DNA of 60,668 nt, taken from Acanthaster planci. Taxonomy: Eukaryota > Echinodermata > Asteroidea > Valvatida > Acanthasteridae. The DNA lies in contig NW_019091704.1 of the NCBI RefSeq assembly GCF_001949145.1, positions 54,167 to 114,834 on the forward strand, in the 5' to 3' direction. The position numbers were made by a program, and so were the translations under genes. The notes beneath the pieces were generated by a model that saw only the letters and a program-made list of their open reading frames with translations, searched no databases and was not told where the DNA came from. Shown here piece by piece: positions 38,201-50,200 of the stretch (position 1 is the stretch's first letter; each line of letters begins with the position of its first letter).

Positions 38201-41200
38201 GGTCATCAGTAGCAACCTTTTGTCAAGAAAGAAGGCATGAAATTTTAAATACATCATGAAAATCCCCTATTTAGAGAAAGGTTAAAGCCACTGAAACTAG
38301 CCCAGAGGACAGATCACCACAGCTTGAATATAGCAAGGGCAAAGAAGGAACTTATAACTGAGCAAAGGACAAGAATAAAGGCCCTGTATGATGCTGGATG
38401 GAGCTACTCAGTGGCATATGGGGGGGGAGGCTGTTTTGTTTTGTTTTTCAATTATTTTGACAAATAATACTTTAAAGGTCGGGATCGGTATCAAGTCCCA
38501 TGGGTGAAAGGTATAAAAATTAATACCTTTTACCAACTGTAAAGCACGCTGGGGGAAGTATACTAATACATGTATATTAAAGTGAGCTATGCTACTTATA
38601 ATTATATAATACAGGTGAAAATGTAAACCAGGCATTGTAAGGAATTAGATATCAATTTCTTCAGGAGTGTCAATATTTTGCACATGTATTCAAGGACTTT
38701 TCATGGATATACAATGTATTGATTGCCATTTCAACACATGGAACTAAATTACATCTAACTGAAATGTCATGTTCAAATAACTTTGCTCACCACTGTACCT
38801 CTTAAAGACTCATTTGTGGGTTTCTACTCTATAAACGTATTCATACAGTTTTGAAATAGTAGAAACTTTGGGGGGGATTATCTCAAAAAGCAGTTTTCTT
38901 CAAAATCTTCCATGGGGCTCTTTGTTGAAACAGTGACGACTTACACAAAATACTGACTGCTTGGAGTGGTGCACAACTATAGCCTCCCAAGGTAATCCAA
39001 GGAGAACACGCTCATGACGGTTCACACACTGGTTCTCATGCTAATACCTCTTACACACAACTGTGATATGTACATGTACAGTACCATCAAACAGACTAAA
39101 CAGCTGCCCTCTTCCCTATGCAATTAATGTTTTTAATATACAAACATTTGTGACATACAAACTTATTGGCACTGTTTGAATCATTGCTAAGGCAGTTTTC
39201 TAAATGAACCAAACCCGTTAAGGAGGCATATGTTTCTAAAGCAGTCGGGGTTCTGGTCCCAAGGTTGAATCTACCTTCTTTAGCTTGGCATGGCCGTGGG
39301 GACAGAGGATTGATGCTTTGTCTGTTGTGCACAGCTGCATAACATTTTCTTGTCACTTTTGAAACTGATGCACGCTGGGTGCTTGTTTTGACCTCCTCTA
39401 GAACTCCCCAGCTATCTAAATTGCTGACAGAGAGGCCATGTTTGCCTTAAGGTTCAACGTGTTGTTTGTCAATCACTTATCCATCACTGTTGCACATTCC
39501 AAAACTTATTTTTTCTAAATAAAAAGCAAAGTGCTTTTTTTCACAAAGAGAACAATACATTTTTCCCTTTTCATCCCCCCCTGGTTCTTTTGTTGGATGA
39601 TTCTACATGCACTCATGCATCTCCATGCACTCATGCATCTCCATGAAGGGACAAAACTAAACAAGCTAGTCTAGTGTACATGTACATTATTTGACAAGTA
39701 CTGGAGATGAAGAAGTAAATGACCTTGCTGCCTGGATATTTATTTAGGTAAGATATGTATTGCGCAGATGGTGCATAGAATGCTCCAGACTCTCACCCAG
39801 CCCAGTTAGAAAATTTTGTCATGGTACCTTTTTGGGGGGGATACTGCTCACATTCCACTGGCCTTTTAATTCAAAACTGGGTATAAATCCCAGAAGAAAA
39901 TGTGGGAGGGTTATAAAAATATTTATGGTAGAGGAAATGGTTTTTGAAGTACTTTTGTTTGAAGAAACCAATTATTTGTAACCTAACAAGTATTTGTAAT
40001 ATGAGAGTCCCTGGCCAAAAATCACATGTGACCAAGTCTGGTCTCATTTAGGATATATAGGTCATCACCTTACCATTGCACTTTCCCTAAAGGTGTCAGC
40101 TCGTGCAGGTAAGTAAACAACTTCAGGTACCAGCTTAACCCACAGACCATCAAAACAAACCACGCTGCCTTGGCTTTTCATTCTTTTCATATCTCAAACT
40201 CATTCCCTGATATGCCATTGCTTGTCAATTTAGAATCCCATGTGACGTTTAATTAAATTGTTCCAACCTTATGCTTCATTCTGTGTGCATTACCTAGAAA
40301 GCAACACAATACATGCATGGTAAATTCACCAAAGGAAAATTGATTTTAAATGAAAAGTTGGATATATGCAGTTCAACAGTTGCCATGTGTCTTTCCATCA
40401 AGTAAGTTTTAGTTAAAATGGCAGGAAGATGTTTACCCATCAGCACTGAAATGGTGGTATCTCTAACACAGATGTATCTGTATAGATATGAAGTAGTAGT
40501 TTCTTTGAGAGAGATTTCTATGATTTCAAAGATCTTGTACTTTTTGGATTGTACATAGACATGAAACATCAAATGTTATTCTGAAATAGAGATATCTTTT
40601 TCAGACAGAGAAATGTCTGTTAAGTCTGAAATGCACATGACCTTGTGGCAAGAAAAAAGAATGTGTGACAGGTGGTAGATGGTGACATTCTAGTAATCAT
40701 AAAAAGTGACTGGTGATGTGAGATACAGCTCTCTGTTAGTGTAGTAGAGTACTGAAGTAAATACAGTGAGTCACATGCATATTTATGTGTGTAAAAGGCA
40801 TTAATTCGCATTCACATTGACTTCGCACTTTGGAAGCCTTCAGACTTGTGACCTCTTTTAATGACTGATTCAGAGGAAAAGATGCTTACATGTACCGGTA
40901 CTTTAACTTGGTAATGTACATGTACGTGTACTATACAAAAATATAGGTTACATTTCCATTCCCGCATTCATTTTTTGACCCTGTCAACAGGCAATATGGG
41001 GTTTTCCATTTAAAATAAGAAAATGCTTTGGTTGTTGATATCTTGTCAGTTTTTGGTCAGCATATTGATAAGGGATGCAAAACAGCACAACAAGTTTTAT
41101 ATAAAGGTTGAAAACACTTTCTGACCAAGTCCCTGAGTTTGAATTTTATTAGCCTTCAAGCTTAGCAGATGTCTGTCCTTGCTCAGGATCTTTGTAACCA

Positions 41201-44200
41201 AATGCACTTGAAAGCCTAAAATGTGTCATCACCAGATGCATGTGGTATAAAAATGGCATTTGTTACAAATCAGCAGCCAAGGATAAGGTTTTTAGAAATG
41301 CATACTGTTAATGTTCCAATCATTGGACCAACACACTGTACGGTGAGATGAGTGACAAGGTAATAATAATCTTAAACTTCTTATTTTTTGTCCCTACAGA
41401 TGGCACAGGCTAGCATTAAGTGTAAATGGTGAAAATGCAATGCTAATTACTGATTGCAATGTGACAGAGACAGCAAGCCTTGCAAGAGGTGTCCCAGCAA
41501 ATGTTAAGACAGATGGAATATTTATTTTTGGACGGGATATGCGTAACTCCTTCCAAGGAACTCACTTTGAGGTGAGTCAATATTGAGTATTTTGTTGACA
41601 AGATGTACCTGTACATAATTTGTGCTACTTATCATAGTTTACGTTTCTCCAATGTTGTGTTAAACTAGATCCCTTTAGTTTTGGCTTCAAGGGCCAATAC
41701 ATTTCTGGTACCAAGAGTTACAACCAGGGGAACACATTGCATTAATATCATTTAATGTCTATAAAGTAATAGACCTATTTCCATGTAATTGTGACTAGTT
41801 CTTGTGTCAAAGCCTCCTGCATGATATTCTTTGGCAGTCACATGCCGGCAAGCTTATTGCTTCAAAGTCTTTTGAGTTCATATATGAGAACTCATTACCT
41901 GCTCTGTTTGTACATGTAGTTTCACTCTCAATCCATGAAGCTGAGATTCGGTTTCATTTCCTCTGGCTTGCATTTATGGTAACTATACTTTAAATCACAC
42001 TCGGTGAACCATTCCTTCTTTTACTTAGGTTTTATCAGAAATGTCTCTATCATTATGTACTACCATAATCTTACTTTTCTTCAACATTCAAAGTTGTTCA
42101 ACAAACATACCTACGTGTATTAAGTAAGTTGCGGTAGATGCACTTCACTTCTGCATCATGAAGTTTTAATTGGCTGTAATAAGACCTTCCTGTGGGATGA
42201 CTGGGCTTGGCAACAAGTTCCCCAGCCTCTATTTTTGACACGTGAAATTCTACACGATATTCCCATACGAAGAAGAAGAAGTGACAAATGCTCTGTGACA
42301 TACAACCAAGAGACTGTTATTCAAGAAACTGCCACTCAGCAGGTGAACACTTTCAATAGATGGAGACAGTTAAGCTGAGACACCAGTAATGTGTTTTTGA
42401 TTTGCACATAAGAAAACTATAGTCTGTTATTTTTCTATTATATTTTGATGATGGTAATTGACCTACATTATGTTGGTTATGAATAACCTACATGTATGAT
42501 TAATGTAAGCCATGCACATCATGTATCAACCAGTTGAACTAATTCTCATCATTGCATAGAATTTCCAGGAAGTGCCACTCTTTGTATGTTTTGGGATACT
42601 GAGAAAACCTGCATACATGCTGCTCTGGTTCCCGCCGCGCCGTGCCCATGCAAAGAAATGTACATGCAGCAACCAGAACCAGTCTATACATGTACTGTAC
42701 ATTCTGGTCATTTACTCTACATCACCCATACATGCACGCATCCCTAAAGCCACACATAAAAAAAATCGATGTTGCAAGAGGTTTTCTGCAAGTTCCTTCA
42801 CAGAACTTGGTCTCTTATTTATGAGTGTTTTTTCTGTGTTCAAGAGTTTAATTTGAGTCTGTTTTGCTGGTACTTGAAGTGAGCGTCTTTCAACAAATTT
42901 CCTGCCGCGGTACAAGGTTTTTCACCTAATGGTCTGGATGCCTCACGCATGCTTACCACACGATACATTGTTGGCCAGTTTGCCATCGTGATTGCCTCAG
43001 TCACCCTGTGTGAATTGCCCATAATTCTTATGAATTGTCGCCTGTAGAAAGTTTTACATACGTGTAAATTAAGACAGGTGTTCATCACTTTTTGAGATAA
43101 TTTTGGAAGCTGTCGTCCCCGTTCATGCCATTCAATCAGGACAAAAAAAATTGACCCCCTCAAAAAAATTTCTAACCTACCAACCCTATTTTTAAGAGGC
43201 ATGTGATTGGAAGCACAACTATTTTAGGGGGCCTAATAAAAGACTGCATGCATGCAGTAGGCCTAAATTAAATAACCATAATAATCATGCATTTTGAGAA
43301 ATCTTGGGCAAGTGTTGATCTAATTCGGGCAAGCACATTTATGGCATGACCTGCCCAATTGGGCAAGCTAAAAAAGAAAATCATCGCGGCCTGTGGGGGC
43401 TGGTACCAAGTCTTTATTCAGCAGTTTTTATCTAGTCAAGACGAAGATGAAAATGCTTGTTTCCACAAAAAATTGAGCATACCAAATATTTTAAATATTA
43501 TACTGTTTACAATTTTTATTTCTTAAAAATATTTTCTTCAACACAAGACGATTTCTTAAAGTTTTTGTACCTCCTGCTATTTAACCAAGTATGTGGTAAA
43601 TTGTTTATCCCAGAAGGAAAATTCTTGAAGAAATGCAGTTGAAAAGGCAGATTTAATGCAGAAAAAATAAGTGCTGAAATTAGAGGCAAGCTTTGAACCA
43701 GTAATAAAATTCAATCACCACGGGTCTGTTTAAAATTCAAAATAAGTTAGTTGTTTTTTCTTTCTTGGGGGCAGCAGATGTTTGAACTGTTATTCCAATC
43801 AAAATCTGCTTATAAGTCTATACTGTAACTGCAACTGAGATACGTGTAGTTTTCCCCATTTTCAATGTTAGACATACAGTTCTAATGGCGTAGCTTTCCC
43901 CATTATGAACCACTGCAAATGAAAAATTATGCAGTTGTATATTGAATTCATGAATACACCAATACATGCTAACAATATGTCAAGTAGCCCCTGCTCTCTG
44001 CCAATATAAGAATAACTGGGACTGTTCCAATTAAATTGTCATTTTAAACAGTGCCTTTGATTTCAACCCAGTATCTTAAGTCACATGGATGACCTCTTTG
44101 TGAACAGAGGTAGCTGTTCACAAAGATCAAGAACCACTCTCCCTGCTGCTGGCCTTGACTGCAATCTGTGACTGTTGAATTACACCCAAATTCTTGAGTT

Positions 44201-47200
44201 CCGACATGCTACATGATAAGGTCAAGAGCCACATTTTTGTCAGTCTGGGTGCATAAGAGGTTATGTGTTACCAATCTGGTCTTGTTGCTACTTATCTAGG
44301 GCCAGATTCAACAATTCCTCATCGTACCGGATCCATATGCAGCATTTGACCAATGCCGTAACTACATGCCAAGCTGCAATGAACCCATGCCTGTATTTAA
44401 AAGGGCTCTTGAACCTGAAATTGTAAGTACCACGTTTTACTTAACTAACTTTTCATCTATTGTCAAGTCTTTGTTAAATTTGTCTAGCTTATCTTTCATA
44501 GTTTTGCAACTAGAGTCAATTGACATTGTGTGAGTAGGAACAGCTTCTTATTATTTTATACTTGGAAATGTACAAAATTACCAATGTAACAGCTCCCAAA
44601 GTGGCTCAGTTGTACTAACTTCATCAAAGTTTCCTGAAGGCCAGAGCAGTAGTATTACTGACTTTTGCACAGACCAGGCAATTTGAGTAATGTGAGCAAA
44701 ATTAACAAAGAGCATGTGTGAACATACCGTTAGCCCAGATAATTGACCGATGTGCCTTTTGCTCAAGTCAACCTATACTTCAATTTGCCAAAAACCCACA
44801 CCATTATTGGCTAATAAAAAAATGCATTCATCTATTTTTATCAGCCCACTACACAGCCAGACACAAATGGTGAACAGGAGGGACCAACACCAGCTGTCTA
44901 TTACAGTGAAACTGAATCCTCCTCATCAGACTCATACAGCTACCCAGAACCGATCCCTGATGACAGTTCTTTCCAAAGTGGGGTGGATCCAGGCACAGGG
45001 GTGACTGACCCTGGGACTGGTACTGTAGTGGTAGGCATATTACAGTTTTTCAGTGAAAGTTTATTTTATACAATGTTTTGTTTTTCATTTTGTTTTGATT
45101 TGTGGTTTTGTTATGGGGCTTTTCTTTTTGGGTTTACTTTCTTAGCATTTGTCTTTCTTTGTGTTTTATTTTTATTTATCCTATCTACCTCTATTATGTA
45201 ATTCAATTATCTAAATCTCAGAATAAATACTTCATTATATAAATCAATATATAATAGATATCCAGTTCATTTCCTCAAGCATTTTGGATTTGGTTTGAAG
45301 GGCCCAGGCAGTGTAATTGTTTTAGGGTAGCTGCAATTAATTTTTTCAACTCAAAACCTTCAAAATGCACCTTTGTGTCACACTTTATCTTATTTTCAAC
45401 TTTTGTTCTGTTCTTTTCTTTCTGTAATGACATAACAGTGGTGCCCTTATTTATCAGAAAAGCATGATATATTTTTGATTTTCTTTGAGAGTAGGCAAAG
45501 AGAGATGTTCATAGTTTTCTTACATTTGAGAAGTGTAGAAATTCATACCAAACATCTTCCCAATCAAAATTCACATTGTGGACCATTTAAATTTTAAGCC
45601 TTCGTGTAAAGTCCCGAATATCATCCTGACTACAGCACTAGCCAACCTTTTTTAAAAAGCTTGATGAGTGGAGACTAAATGGCATAAACAATGGATAGTA
45701 TGTCTTCACATTGATTCATATTTTTATGTCTTTTCAGCGTGGAACTAAAGGGGAGAAGGGTGCACAAGGTGAAACAAGAATTGTAAGTTTCAAATTGTTC
45801 GATTATATTCAGTTTTTAAATATCAGTTGTTAACAAATTCTTCAAATTACCTTTTGTAAGACTCCTTTAAACCATATGCTGCCGGGGGACCCGGTTTGGG
45901 TACCTTGAGTTTGTATGCATAGCCGGGTGCCTGAAATCAGACAAAAGAGCTGGAACTGGGAACAAAAGACTCGCTGCTGGTAATTGCCATCATTTCTCAG
46001 CTTGCATTTATCGGAGGTAATCCCTGATTGTTTTGAAACAGTATACCACTATTTTTGGCATAGCGCACCCGCGGATTAGCACCACAGACAAAAGTGCTCC
46101 AGCTCCCCATCGATGAGCGATACGTTACCGCTGCACGCTAATCCAGCCGCGTTTGAAAAGATGCCATTGGCATTCACTGGGTACAAAGGAAACTACATAA
46201 CACCTCAAAATTCTGGGCTCTCTTTACAGGGCAGCAGGCCTGGTTGAAATACTCGGGCGTCAATGGAGGTTTAGAGTAGCCACCAGACAGTCACTCGTGT
46301 GGGTATAAACGTCCATTAAATGAAATTATGAATTTTTGAAGAATTTTGAAAACAGAAAATCTTGAAGATTGCCCGTATGTAGGCACTGCATTTTTAACCA
46401 CTCGCTGCCGGGTGGTTTGAAAAATGCAGTGCACATAATCAGGACTTTTTCAAGATTTTCAGTTTTCAAAAATCTTCAAAAATTAATCATTTCGTTTAAT
46501 GGACGTTTACACCCACACAAATTACTGCCTGGTGGCCACTCTATTCAGACAGACAAACTCTATTGACGCCCGAGTATTTCAGCCAGGCCTGCAGCTTGTA
46601 AAAAGACCCCAGATTGTGTGGTGTTATGTAACTTTCTTTTGTTCACGAACCTGGCACAGTGTGCTGCTGACCTCTTTTCAATAGGGGCCAGATTAGCGCG
46701 CAGCGGTGCTGTGTGGCTCATCACTGTTGTGGTGGAGCACTTTTGTCCCCGGTGGTAATCCACTCGCACTAAATGCCCCAAACCGTGGTACACTGTTTCA
46801 AAACAAGGCTAGGTTATCTCCACTATTGAGAGTGAGAAAAGTCTGTAATGCCCAGCAGCCTGGTCTTTTGTTCCTAGTACGGTCTTTTGTTACAAGGCCC
46901 AGTTCCCTTTGTCCAATTTCAGAGACCCCAGCCACGCTTATAAAACACGGTGCCTGAAACCGGGCTCCCCGGCAGGAAGTGGTTAAAAGCACCCGGCGGG
47001 AAATGGTTAAAACGGCTTTTTTTTTATTTATGGACGGTTCCTTCTCTTAATCTGATAACACAACTAAGTAACATTTTAAAGTCATTCAAAAATTCCTCAT
47101 GCTTGTTGACAACCCTTGAAAAGAAGTACATTGAAAGAAACAAAGATTGTACCTACATGTATTTAAATTGTTTAAACTGTAATAGCAGAATTGAGTATAC

Positions 47201-50200
47201 CAGAGTAAACTCTATGTAATGGGCACTCACTTGAGATATCTGAGATCTGTGCACATTCATTGATTAATTGTGGGGGCAGACCCAGTACAAGTGCCAGCTT
47301 TCTGTCTGACCTCCCCATACAAGTTTCATTAACCCTAACCCCCTAGGCTCCTGCACTAGAAAGCATACTGAACCTCACAAAATCCAACAGGTTCATGTAC
47401 TTGTCTATGTACTTGTACATGCAGGTTACTGTACCAAACCTGATAAACTACAACAGAATTAGCCCGTTGGAGTTTGAGTGATATGGTATGGATGGGTCTA
47501 TGCAGTATAGGATGACTTGCACTGAACAGTACCAAACCTGACAAAATGAAGCATAGTCCAACAATTGGTACAGCAAGCCAGGCACTACACACAGTGACCC
47601 GTGTGTGTCCCAACTCACACAGAATCAAACATCTTGCATCCCAAATCTCACAAAATTCAACAAGAAGTTCCTCAGGTACGGTACCAAACCTGCCAAATGG
47701 GATTTCAAGCTATTCATGGTGACAGATAACTAAGGTGGAAAGCTTGCTGTAGCACCATGCAAGGAAACGAAAAACAAAACGAAAGTTCTGAAAAGAACCG
47801 TGAGAAATGCAACGTTTCAGACAGTATGCTCTGTCCGTCGTCAGGAAACTGAAGAGATGCCGACAGAGGGGCTTATAAGCTAACTGGGAGCACTGGAGTG
47901 TGACGGATCCTTCTGTGTAGTCAGGTGGAACGAGGATGCAGCTGGTGGATCCACCTGGGTACTGATACATGTCAGTTGGTCATGGGCTGGGGAAGGTTGC
48001 CTGGGTGTAGGAGACCCATGGGCGGTGGGGGGGCCTAGGGTATAGAGGATCCATCAGACCAGGAAGTAAGCAGGGGCTGCCAGATGTCGCTGATGGAGAA
48101 GCCGATGTCTTGAGGCACGGTGGGGTGTTTGGAGATTTCGAGGGCTTCTCTAATGCATCTTGGGTACCACTGTTCGATGCTAATGATGAGGTGGGTTTCT
48201 CCCCAGTTGATGGTGTGGTCTTCGGCGTGGGAATGCTTGATGATGGCTGACTTCTCATAGTCCCCCTTCTTGCCACGGGCTTTGTGTTCTTTGATCCTGG
48301 TAGGAAGGTCCCTACCGGTCTCTCCGATGTACACTTTGCCACACTGGCAGGGGATCTTGTACACACCCGGTCGGCGGTGTGGATTTTGCCTGTCCTTATG
48401 GGAAGTCAGCATACCGTGGATCTTGAGAGGAGCTGTGTCAAACACCCTGATGTTGTGCTTGCTCAGGAAATGCTGGATGTGGTGGGAGGTACATCCTAGT
48501 TAGGGGAGAGTGACAGAACTAGGGGCCTTATCTAGTTGGCTTTGGGTATAGGGGANNNNNNNNNNNNNNNNNNNNNNNNNNNNNNNNNNNNNNNNNNNNN
48601 NNNNNNNNNNNNNNNNNNNNNNNNNNNNNNNNNNNNNNNNNNNNNNNNNNNNNNNNNNNNNNNNNNNNNNNNNNNNNNNNNNNNNNNNNNNNNNNNNNNN
48701 NNNNNNNNNNNNNNNNNNNNNNNNNNNNNNNNNNNNNNNNNNNNNNNNNNNNNNNNNNNNNNNNNNNNNNNNNNNNNNNNNNNNNNNNNNNNNNNNNNNN
48801 NNNNNNNNNNNNNNNNNNNNNNNNNNNNNNNNNNNNNNNNNNNNNNNNNNNNNNNNNNNNNNNNNNNNNNNNNNNNNNNNNNNNNNNNNNNNNNNNNNNN
48901 NNNNNNNNNNNNNNNNNNNNNNNNNNNNNNNNNNNNNNNNNNNNNNNNNNNNNNNNNNNNNNNNNNNNNNNNNNNNNNNNNNNNNNNNNNNNNNNNNNNN
49001 NNNNNNNNNNNAGTTCTGTTGGCATCTCTTCAGTCTCCTGACGACGGACAGAGCATACTGTCCGAAACGTTGAGTTCCTCACGGTTCTTTTCTGAACCAT
49101 ACAGACTCACAAAAGAGATTGTTTCCTTGCATGGTGCTACCGCAAGCTTTCCACCTTAGAAACCTGCCAAAACCTGCTGTTGGAGTATGGCAGGTTTTGG
49201 GTAGTTAGGGTTAAAAATTTGCTTCCCCACAGGTATTAATTACTTTATTGTATGAAAATAAACCTCAACCTGAATTATGTAAAATGAATCCCACTTGACT
49301 CCTGCATTTTGACCAATCAACAGACACAGGTTATGGGCCTTTGACTGGAATCAATCTTCGGCCCCATTCACATGCCAAGCTGTGTAGTCTGGTTAGGTCC
49401 ATGTGCGTTTAGTTGGGGGTGCACTCAGTCCGTATTGGAGGTATTTGCCATCTAAAAGTACCTAACAAAGTATGGTCAGCCGACAAATATCCATGAATCA
49501 ACAGCCTTCAGCCTTCCTGCTGCAAATGACATTAAGGTTTCTAAAGTCTGGGTTGCACAAAATTTGCATTCAATCTGTATATATCAGATGTCATTTTTGA
49601 GCCATAGGTTCTGTTGAACAACAGATGACACTCAGACTAAGTGAACTCTGGGTATGTTCAAATTTTACATACCATTCCTTTGATGACCCAATTGTAACTA
49701 GCTCCTAAATTGATTTACATGATCAGCAATGTTAATGTTTTTTGTGGAGGGGGGGTAGCCTGCCCTTTCTCTCAAAAGAGAAAGACTAGTCTTTGATATG
49801 GTACTTCTATTGCGAAAATATGTCTGACTTACAGTGAGATGTGAGACTCTTCATAATGTGGGGCATGGCATAATTACATCTGAGGGAGATGCATCAAAAT
49901 AGTGGTGGTCATACTCAATGCATTTAATCTTTTGCATAATTTGTTGACTCCCTCATCTTAGGAATATTTTCCTGGACCAGTTGGGCCCGCTGGACCACGG
50001 GTAAGCATCATAGTTCCTGGACATCCAAAGGCATAGCCAACTTGAATTCATGTTTGACTGTTGACTCTGGACATGATCCATTTTTATTCACTTTCTTTCA
50101 ACTTTGTTGAATTCAACATGATATTTATGTCCAGACATGTCAGAGACATCTTCTATACTTCCCAAATATAAAAGGTTCTATTAAAGGAGGTGTTTTAAAG

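Larger units (their letters stand above)
37845..38797 (+). mobile_element. Tc1/mariner-like element remnant, 953 bp with TA flanks
   Basis: The left end TACAATGGTGTGCAAAACTA then TTTGAACA is inverted at the right end as TGTTCAAATAACTTTGCTCA then CCACTGTA. The form TACAGTGGTG(A/T)GCAAA is typical of Tc1-like ends, with a TA target. Within it, 38335-38420 encodes a helix-turn-helix-like piece (ITEQRTRIKALYDAGWSYS), and a Penelope-like fragment is inserted at 38060-38260. It is too short for a full transposase, so it is a dead copy. Confidence 0.75.
22185..41399 (+). other. Collagen intron 3 (19.2 kb), repeat-rich
   Basis: It splits the TSPN domain inside an arginine codon. Contents in order: hairpin 22.56 kb, inverted-end element 23.45-25.36 kb, palindromic MITE 26.75 kb, hAT-like end 28.17 kb, foldback 29.9-30.75 kb, family B copies 31.2-32.2 kb, family D copy 32.2 kb, a 93-codon ORF 33.0 kb, foldback 33.65-34.17 kb, direct repeats 35.7-36.2 kb, family C 36.3 kb, Tc1-like element 37.8-38.8 kb. 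Between about 38.8 and 41.4 kb I see no gene, only scattered TACATGTAC palindromes and a short tandem duplication. Confidence 0.75.
47730..49159 (-). mobile_element. Penelope-like retroelement, truncated, with inverted flanking ends and an assembly gap
   Basis: The GIY-YIG coding fragment is on the minus strand. The left end (47730-47880) and right end (49012-49159) are inverted copies of each other, both carrying CTAAGGTGGAAAGCTTGC, TAGCACCATGCAAGGAAAC and a conserved CTGACGACGGACAGAGCATA block. Penelope elements often have such terminal repeats in either orientation. The reverse transcriptase would lie in or be lost at the 456-base gap. Confidence 0.8.
45783..49961 (+). other. Collagen intron 7 (about 4.2 kb, contains gap)
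   Basis: Holds the TTAA-flanked foldback element, a stretch with repeated GTACCAAACCTG motifs, and a Penelope-like element with a 456-base N gap. A further small Gly-X-Y exon could be hidden in the gap, although exon 7 to exon 8 already reads in frame as in vertebrate homologues. Confidence 0.7.

Noticed and set aside
40080-40120. Perfect-looking donor GTGCAG|GTAAGT
   Set aside because: No acceptor-bounded open frame precedes it, and it would break the exon 3 to exon 4 join, which is fixed by the shared arginine codon.
48528-49159. 190- and 207-codon ORFs
   Set aside because: Mostly N; their length is an artefact of the gap.
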